Shown here: piece after piece, positions 58,754 to 64,000 of the stretch
How the letters are laid out: each line of letters begins with the position of its first letter
How positions within the stretch are numbered: the first letter of the stretch is position 1
The notes under the pieces: generated by a model
Told to the model about the DNA's origin: nothing
Seen by the model: the letters and a program-made list of their open reading frames with translations, nothing else
Database searches by the model: none
Position numbers and translations under genes: made by a program
Assembly (NCBI GenBank): GCA_047967505.1
Contig: CM106540.1
DNA from: Dipteris shenzhenensis
Taxonomy: Eukaryota; Polypodiophyta; Polypodiopsida; Gleicheniales
Reading direction: 5' to 3' (one strand)
DNA: 64,000 nt

Positions 58754-58889
58754 AACCCTAAAAGGGTTTGTATATATTCTATTTTTTCAACTAAATCTAG
58801 TGTACAGTTAGTCATTTGTGGTGTGCTCTCTAGCTATGCCCTCTCTCCTCATCTCTACTCTTCTCCTCTCCCCTCTTCATATTTTGTCA

Positions 58890-59116
58890 CGTTATGTGTG
58901 TTTGTTTGAAGAAATGGTTGACACTGGCTTCTTAAAAATTGAGCAAGAAATCTACGGTGTTTGTGGATTACAAGGAAAAGATCGACAAGAAGCTCACTCC
59001 ATCCATTACTACCACCATCTTTACCATACTCATTGGGTAAATACCACCGCATCACAACATCATCTGTGGACCCAACCATAGCTCTAGGACGGGTAATCAA
59101 ATCGGTCTAGGGGAGT
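58890..59116 (+). pseudogene. Tail of the gypsy downstream coding region and polypurine tract
   Basis: The gypsy sequence resumes after the C2 target duplication (EEMVDTGFLKIEQEIYGV and following). It ends in a purine stretch at 59107-59116 just before the LTR. Stops follow soon, so the coding part ends here. Confidence 0.5.
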
Positions 59117-59336
59117 TGTTAACCCTGTGGCAACAAGGGCCAAAAGTGCAGTCTAGGACAACAACTATGAGAGCATTGTGTGTGTAGAGTAGCGACAAAG
59201 CTCTGCTTGTAATATCTTGAGCCTGAAAGATAGTATGATAAATCTTAAATGATGAGGATAGCCAAAATCCTCTCTAGAAAAGATGCAATCATACTTGGAA
59301 AATTAGGATCTAGAGAGAGAAAGACTAAAAGCCTAC

Positions 59337-59520
59337 ACTTTCGGAGGTCCCTACACTTTCGGAGGTCTCTACACTTTCGGAGGTCCCTCCACTTTGAGTA
59401 GAGACTCAAAAGGTCCCTCCACTTTGTGTAGAGACCCAAAAGGTCCCCCCACTTTGTGTAGAGACCTAGAAAGTCCCCCCACTTTGTGTAGAGACCCAAA
59501 AGGTCCCCCCCAAAAGTGGA
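59337..59520. repeat. Minisatellite: 18-bp and 30-bp units
   Basis: Three copies of CTACACTTTCGGAGGTC are followed by four copies of a 30-bp unit built on CCACTTTGTGTAGAGACC and AAAAGGTCC. The end has an inverted partial copy (CCAAAAGTGGAGGG). It lies in the presumed U3 of the gypsy LTR. Confidence 0.88.
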
Positions 59521-59751
59521 GGGACTCCTATCCAAAAGGTCTCCTACAAAAGAGGTCCCACCACAGAGGTACCTACAAATTTGTAGAGACCAACATGTAT
59601 AAATATCTCTCAATGGATTGAAGCTCCCACTCTTTGGGGTTCAATGTTCAAGCTCATTATTGTGTTCATGCAATTGATCTACATTGTGTCCATGCTCTCT
59701 TACACTATCGTGTTCTAGCATGCCCTTACCCTTGCACTCTCTACCCTTGTA

Positions 59752-59960
59752 CTCCCTCCTCCTCCTCCTTCCTCCTCCTTCCTCCCTCCTCCTCCTCCTC
59801 CTCCTCCTCCCTTCTCCTCCTTCCTCCTCCTTCCTCCTCCCTCCTCCTCTCTCCTCCTCCTCCTCCCTCCTCCCTCCTCCTCCCTCCTCCTCCTCCCTCT
59901 CCCTCCCTCCTCCTCCACTCTCCTCCTCCCTCCTTCTTCCTTTTCCCTCCTCCTCAACCC
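59752..59960. repeat. Pyrimidine tract, (TCC)n-rich, about 200 bp
   Basis: Almost uninterrupted C/T on the plus strand, mostly CTCCTC and CCTCCT words, downstream of the TATA-like box in the gypsy LTR. The long Pro/Ser or Leu frames across it are compositional artefacts. Mirror-symmetric pyrimidine tracts can form triplex DNA. Confidence 0.9.
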
Positions 59961-60650
59961 TTATCCCTAGAATCCACGAAGGAGACTAGATCCTGATTCA
60001 TCATGTTATTTAGTAGAGACTTGAAAACCATTGACAATCCGTAGGTTCAACTAGAAGTATCTCCCAAAAGCCTTGAAGACTACTAGAGCTTTTCTCTAAC
60101 AAATGTTGAAGCTAAGATTCTTTGTGATACTATGGTCATACTTGGTTGATGGTGATGGTGACAATCGACGTTTAGTCCTATGTGACACCTAGGACACTTA
60201 GTCCTAGGTCTAGGTACAAGTACCTTGTACTTGTATGTTTTTGATTATCTAAGATTTGACGTGACGGCTGTTCTACTACGACTCTTTGCTACCTGCACTC
60301 TCTCTCTCTTCTATCCGATCCTACAAAGGCCTCACAGTACAATCCCCTCTGAACCTTGGAACTCCTAGTTAACTCTCTCAACCCTGTCCCCCTTTCAAAC
60401 CCTGAAATCCCCTTCTAAACCCTTGAACTCCCATGGAGGCGAGAGTCTCCATGAATTGCTATAGTCAATCCCTCTTTCTCATTCACGCATGCATGAGATC
60501 TTCTTTCCACACTTTAGCCTACACCTCTCACCGAAACACAACCCGAGGACCTATGCTACACTTGTGAACACCTATGCTACAAAGAGCAATGACACGACTA
60601 TAGGTGACCAACACCTTCGGAACCTGCACTTGGGTAAAACAGAGACAACA

Positions 60651-62700
60651 CTCCGAGTAGGTACTAGTGGAGAATTTTGGGCATGGCTTAGATTGGCAAC
60701 TTGGGGAGATTCAAAGCATCCCCTCTAGGTCGATGTGAGGTCAATCTAGTCTACTCTGATCTAGATCTATACCAACGATTGATGAAAGAACAATAAATAA
60801 TTCATTTTCTTTTGTTCTTTTTAAGTGTTGGGTGAAATGCATTGATGTAAAGGCTTATGTGCGTGTAAGAAGTGGTTTTGTTGTCAAGTCTAAAAAGTGA
60901 GTGTAACTTGTGCCTGAATGTGTGCATGATGTGACAAGCGCGTAGAGCAGAAAAAATCGAGCGACTTTTCTTTTTGGAGCGCCCTCAAATTCTTCCTAGA
61001 TTAAGAGATACGGCTTAATCTAGGTGGAGGGGCAAAAGGAGTGCAAATGTGCTCAATGATGATGTGTCACTATGGGTCACATGCAATGACGATGTGGAGC
61101 ACTGTGTGTGCCTCTAGAGGTTAGTGTGCCACATGGCATTGATGATGTGGCAGATGATGTCAGCAAAGGTGACATGGCAACTGACGTGGCAGATGACATG
61201 GCAAATGATGTGGACTACCACTATGGCAGATGATGTGCCAGTATTGACCTTGATTGATGATGTTGCTCTTGTTGACTAGACTGTTGACATGGCAATCAAT
61301 GGTGACATGGCCTGTGGATAAGCTGATGTGGCAATCGTGCCACATGTTAAGGATTGAGAGGCTTATCTGCCATGTGGCATATAAGATGACCTAGCAGATG
61401 ACTAGCTTGATGTTGATGTGGCATGTAGATAGGATGTGCCACGTGTTGAATGCTGGGAAGCTAGAATCTAAAGAAGATTCCAAAAGAATCTTATAGATTT
61501 TGCCTTCTTTTAGAGCTTTGTGAGCAGTTGGCACTGCAAAGCGTCGCTATTGCATTGGTGTGGCGTCGTTTAGAGATGAAGAAGGTCATGGAGTCGAGCG
61601 CTGCAGGCGTGTTGTGCATTGAGCAACTATGTGCTAGGCAGGTTGATGGGAGCTGTCCGTCGCTGAGGCTTTGCTATAGGAGCTTTGTTGCAAAGTCTGG
61701 AGGCAGTCGTTGAGCTCGAAGTGGTTGGCTGCCATTGCTTAGGAGGCCTGGCTTAGCCTTAGGATTCGTCTGTGGGCGCGGTTGTGTAGGAGGCATCTAT
61801 AGGAGAGGGTCGACGAAGGAGATTTGTAGTCGATTTAGAGAGGCTTGGAGGCCCGTGTTGTAGTCGTTGGCTAATTCACAGCGTTGGAGGCGGTGTTGCT
61901 TATTGCAGGCAAGGCTGCTCTTACAGTCGGGGCTCGGAGAGGTAGAACCCGTGAGGACTCGTTTGCAGAGTGTAGATGAAGAGGCTGCCCGTCTTGTTGG
62001 ACAAGCGCTGGCAGATTGTATTGCGCGCCTGCTGCTGGTCTCTAGGAGAAGCCACTTGAGCGAGTTGCACATTAGCTAGGTCCCTAAGAGCTAGGAGCTG
62101 CTATTGGTGCTAGAGCTCACTGGTGCTATAGTAGCCGGTCGCTTCGAGCTTGTTAGGTGAGTAGCTAGAGATGAGCCCTTCAAGCCTTGGCTTTGTTTGA
62201 AGAAGCAGCTCATTTGTCTACAGTCCGGTTTGTTAAAGGTCCCATTTACTGAAGGTGCCATTTGGTGCTTCCTTGCCTGCTAGTAGTTTAGGCTTGCATG
62301 GAGCTTAGTTTGCTCCCTCTCTCTCTCCTTCAAAGCACTATAGGAGAGTAGAGATCTCTCCTTAGATCTCTCTCACAGAGATTTGTAGATAGAGCTTGCT
62401 AAAGTTTCTGTTGTGTAGGTTCTTTGGAAGACACGAAGTCTTTCTCTCTTTCTCACTCCCTATTACTCAATCAGCAAGCCATAGAGAGATCCTCTCTCTC
62501 GCTTTCAATCAAAGAACTCTCTCACACATAGACGGAATTCCCTCAATGCAATGGAAGGAATCAATGGATGGAAATTCTCTCAAAACGGGCGAAAATGTTT
62601 CCTTCAAGAAAGCGGTAGTTCTCTCAATGGAAGAGAGCATTCAATCTCTCAATCTCAATCTCTCTCATAAGGATGATGCCTCATCAGAAGGCAGAACCAT
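60651..62700 (-). mobile_element. C1 leader region
   Basis: About 2 kb on the minus strand between the C1 primer site and the gypsy junction. It matches parts of the C2 leader. The section 61120-61440 has many repeats of GATGTGGCA / GACATGGCA-type words, which are absent from C2. No coding domain. Confidence 0.7.
61085..61450. repeat. Degenerate short repeats (GATGTGGCA type) in the C1 leader
   Basis: Words such as GATGATGTGGCAGATGA, GACATGGCAA and TGCCACATG recur at 10-30 bp spacing over roughly 350 bp, in both orientations. C2 lacks this expansion. Confidence 0.6.
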
Positions 62701-62712
62701 GCTTTGATACCA

Positions 62713-62969
62713 TGACAAAATATGAAGAGGAGAGAGGAGAAGAGTGGAGATGAGGAGAGAGGGCACAGCTAGAGAGCACACCACAAATGACTAAATGTAC
62801 ACTAGATTTAGGTGAAAATGTAGAATATATACAAACCCATTTAGAGTTAGGGTTAGGGCATCTAACCCTTTCCTTTATAGCACTCTATTGGGTTAGTGCT
62901 ATGCACATATGATCAAATGATGGTGCTATGCACACGTGATCACATGATATTGAGCGTGAACTCTCAACA
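62713..62969 (-). repeat. C1 5' LTR (257 bp)
   Basis: Same length as the 3' LTR at 44268-44524 and closely similar. On its internal side it meets TGGTATCAAAGC directly (62701-62712), the tRNA primer site with one change from TGGTATCAGAGC. Confidence 0.92.
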
Positions 62970-64000
62970 TCATGGCACTCTTTCGGAGTCTCAAATGTTG
63001 CAAACGAGCATATATCTTTCTCTTATTGCACTAAAAAATATTACTCTACTTCCTTGTTCCCTTGAACAAAGGCTAAGGCTTTATTCATAATGCCGATGCT
63101 CACTCTCTCTAACTTTTGTTCTTTCACCAATTGAGCTTCATCCATTTTGATGACAAATATGAGCTTTCCATTGCAATCTGTACAACAAAAGAGAGAAATC
63201 GCTAGGATAAACATGATATAGGAAATGAACTAAGTAAAATGCAATGCTATAATGGATTTCCTCTTACTATCTTCTCTCATGACATAGAATTTGACCATCG
63301 CTTATTGCAATTTCTCAACATCTAAGTAGACATTGTTGAAAGCATTCATCTCAAAGGTTTGCAAGCCAGATTTCTTTTTACTCTTCCTAGTCATTGTGCC
63401 CCTTCCACAATGGTACCCTCCAAGCATTTCTTAGATTGCACATTGTCTTTTTTCTCACTGTGCATGTCCTTCAGACCAAGGTGTGGGTAGGGGCACTGTA
63501 GACTTCTTATAATTTCCCAAAATAGCAAACTTGAAAATTTTGAAAACAGATGTGTAAGCTTCACGACTTACACTGGCAGTATTACAAGTTGCAAGCTGCA
63601 AGCTTCTCCTTTGCATCCAAAATATCCTTGAAGTCCTTCACATGTCCATTTCCAACAAACCGAACTAGCTCATGCATTATATGGAAAGGAGGGTTCTTTT
63701 CCTTGGAAGGATCTAAAGGATACAAGGATCCTTCTACCGAAAGGTTGAGATGCTTCTTTCCTTGCGAACGAAGACTGTGGATTTTGGAAGCTCCCCTCAA
63801 TCCCAGACTACGTGTTGAAGGGAGGGATGGAGGAGGGATGGGGGAGGGAGGACCAAAAGTTGAAGAGGAGGGAAGGCGGGCAGACCAGCAGGTGTGGAGG
63901 GTGGGAGGAGTAGGTGTGGAGGAGGAGGGAGGGAGGAGGGAGGAGAAGGGGGAGGAGGAGCAGGCATGGAGGAGGAGCAAGGGGGAGGGTAGGAGGACCA
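62970..64000 (-). pseudogene. 5' part of the unrecognised gene split by copia C1
   Basis: Minus-strand blocks read PFHIMHELVRFVGNGHVKDF (near 63640-63690), FEMNAFNNVYLDVEKLQ (near 63320), GKLIFVIKMDEAQLVKEQK (near 63150) and SFATFETPKECHE at the C1 border. The last block continues in the same frame at 44262 once C1 and one TCATG copy are discounted. Intron-like gaps and a few stops separate the blocks. The N-terminal part lies in purine-rich DNA and may extend beyond the window. No family is recognised. Confidence 0.5.
63800..64000. repeat. GGA-rich purine tract
   Basis: The last 200 bp of the window are mostly GGAGGG/GGAGGA words on the plus strand. Apparent Ser/Pro-rich coding on the minus strand here should be treated with caution. 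Confidence 0.8.

Larger units (their letters stand above)
54440..58889 (+). mobile_element. Copia element C2, internally deleted
   Basis: The 5' LTR 54440-54696 is 257 bp and is followed directly by the primer site TGGTATCAGAGC (54697-54708). The 3' LTR is only 136 bp (58754-58889). Flanks TGTTA (54435-54439) and CGTTA (58890-58894) differ at one base. Everything from late integrase through reverse transcriptase, RNase H and the first half of the 3' LTR is missing. It is the same family as C1, in the opposite orientation, inside the gypsy that lies inside C1. Confidence 0.9.
45050..60650 (+). mobile_element. Ty3/gypsy element nested in C1, 5' end lost
   Basis: The plus-strand order is acidic gag/protease-like frames, reverse transcriptase, RNase H and integrase to about 48990. 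Then follow some 5 kb of additional same-strand coding remnants, a purine tract (CTAGGGGAGT, 59107-59116) and a TGTT...AACA LTR to 60650. No 5' LTR or clear Gag was found, consistent with the deletion at 45050. Three other elements are nested in it: 46799-46969, 51581-52264 and 54440-58889. Confidence 0.75.
59117..60650 (+). mobile_element. Probable gypsy 3' LTR (about 1.5 kb)
   Basis: It begins TGTTAACC after a purine tract and ends GACAACA exactly where C1 leader sequence (CTCCGAGTAGG) resumes, so the ends form a TGTT...AACA inverted pair. A TATA-like GTATAAATA lies near 59597. It contains a minisatellite and a 200-bp pyrimidine tract. There is no second LTR to compare, so the borders rest on the ends and the C1 junction. 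Confidence 0.65.
44268..62969 (-). mobile_element. Copia element C1 (18.7 kb with nested insertions)
   Basis: Two 257-bp LTRs face the same way on the minus strand (5' LTR 62713-62969, 3' LTR 44268-44524). Perfect 5-bp flanks TCATG lie at 44263-44267 and 62970-62974. The primer site TGGTATCAAAGC lies at 62701-62712. Remaining C1 body is the leader (60651-62700) and the RNase H end (44525 to about 45050). Gag and most of pol are gone, and a gypsy element occupies the middle. A deletion joining gypsy gag to C1 RNase H explains the left junction. Confidence 0.88.

Noticed and set aside
59634-59996. Long Leu/Pro/Ser-rich frames resembling membrane proteins
   Set aside because: They arise from a C/T-only tract; every frame is open because the tract lacks stop codons.
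44268-62969. C1 LTRs as two unrelated solo LTRs
   Set aside because: Both outer flanks are TCATG, one LTR has the primer site and the other the polypurine tract and RNase H end, so they are the two ends of one element.

Overview
This window looks like a land-plant nuclear region built mostly from nested and decayed transposable elements. The evidence is several Ty1/copia elements primed by initiator tRNA-Met, a plant-type CACTA TNP2 gene, a Ty3/gypsy element, plant MITEs, and one plant gene whose exon pattern is canonical for the SWEET family. Introns in that gene are short (83-191 bp). I cannot name the species. No rRNA, tRNA, CRISPR array or bacterial feature was recognised.

Layout. 1-876 is the 3' LTR (family A) of an element lying mostly outside the window. 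877-4268 is a rearranged copia element (family B) carrying an inverted internal block. 4303-6594 (minus) is a five-exon CACTA TNP2 gene, truncated and with two stops. 6603-18205 holds two tandem copies of a unit made of 12-bp CGTCTA-type arrays plus a three-exon TNPA-like gene. The second copy is split by a 248-bp-class MITE, which is itself split by a copia element (family D, 10023-16205, 171-bp LTRs), which in turn carries a Mutator-like MITE. 18632-20215 (minus) is a complete six-exon SWEET sugar transporter gene, the only apparently intact cellular gene seen. 20216-33590 is gene-poor and contains two more copies of the MITE and one short CACTA element.

33597-37610 (minus) is a second family B copia copy, truncated in reverse transcriptase. 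37611-42960 holds unrecognised, partly spliced coding remnants, a long foldback and simple repeats. 42970-44267 and 62970-64000 (minus) are two pieces of one unrecognised coding sequence. It was split by copia element C1 (44268-62969, 257-bp LTRs, TSD TCATG). Inside C1 sits a plus-strand gypsy element (about 45050-60650). Inside the gypsy are a solo family D LTR, a family A LTR between duplicated coding blocks, and C2 (54440-58889), a member of the same copia family as C1.

The insertion order can be read from target duplications: C1 entered the unknown gene, gypsy entered C1, and D-LTR and C2 entered the gypsy. Almost all transposon frames carry stops or frameshifts, so the window appears to hold no autonomous element. 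SWEET is the only gene here likely to act in the cell; its product should move sugars across a membrane.
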